DNA of 21,454 nt from Zancudomyces culisetae (taxonomy: Eukaryota > Kickxellomycota > Harpellomycetes > Harpellales > Legeriomycetaceae), in NCBI GenBank assembly GCA_001969505.1, contig LSSK01000893.1, forward strand, positions 1-21,454, written 5' to 3'. The position numbers and the translations under genes were made by a program. Position 1 is the first letter of the stretch. Each line of letters starts with the position of its first letter. Positions 21,220 to 21,454 of this stretch are shown here, piece after piece. The notes beneath the pieces were generated by a model that was not told the DNA's origin, ran no database searches, and saw only the letters and a list, made by a program, of their open reading frames with translations.

Positions 21220-21454
21220 TGTAGAACCTTGACTGCTATCCTTGTAATACCAAACGGAATGTGCAAAAATAGAATAAAACAATCATCTATATCTTTTTCC
21301 TTGTCTAGTCTGTCAAAAATATATCTGGTATACACGTATAAACGTATATTAGGTTCTGTTTTATGTTCACCAGACGCTTTGCGACATAAACGATCAATTT
21401 ACATTTAATTTGTTAAAATAATACTATAGCCTTTGAATATCTATCTAATAAAAA
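21220..21454. other. 3' flank of the ankyrin gene
   Basis: This stretch is AT-rich and non-coding. AATAAAA at about 21272 and TATATC-type sequence at about 21320 could direct 3' end formation. I see no other gene before the window edge. Confidence 0.5.

Overview
The window looks like nuclear DNA of a budding-yeast-like ascomycete. It is AT-rich, the main gene is a 13 kb almost uninterrupted reading frame, the few introns are short (115-145 nt) and sit mostly near gene 5' ends, and donors are GTAAGT-like. CTG codons fall at conserved leucines of the HECT domain, so the CUG-Ser clade is unlikely. The presence of a BTG/Tob gene, which S. cerevisiae lacks, and the low gene density suggest a lineage away from Saccharomyces. 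The species cannot be fixed from the sequence.

Layout, left to right. (1) Positions 1-236 on the minus strand may hold the 5' end of an unrecognised gene running off the window. (2) About 3.2 kb of AT-rich, gene-poor DNA follows, with purine-rich blocks, short tandem repeats and a strong G-quadruplex motif. (3) A two-exon BTG/Tob-family gene (3474-4407, plus) encodes a predicted Ccr4-Not/deadenylase adaptor with a C-terminal polyglutamine tract. (4) After a 258 bp convergent spacer comes a giant TOM1/HUWE1-type HECT ubiquitin ligase on the minus strand (18161 down to 4666). Its true start is in a 15-codon first exon, giving 4458 residues with N-terminal helical repeats, a UBA domain, long acidic and dipeptide-repeat regions, two UBM-like motifs and a C-terminal HECT domain with catalytic Cys 4425. 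(5) A 2.2 kb divergent intergenic region holds a second G-quadruplex motif and one doubtful small ORF. (6) A three-exon ankyrin-repeat gene (20345-21219, plus) encodes 212 residues and ends in an acidic tail with an EF-hand-like loop.

The genes do not form an obvious pathway. BTG/Tob proteins act on mRNA decay and TOM1/HUWE1 on protein ubiquitination, and their convergent 3' ends could influence each other. I see no mobile element, rRNA, tRNA or CRISPR array. The most useful results are the three corrected gene models, in particular the TOM1 mini-exon, the possible EF-hand-like tail on the ankyrin protein, and the unusual density of repeat-encoded dipeptide tracts in TOM1.
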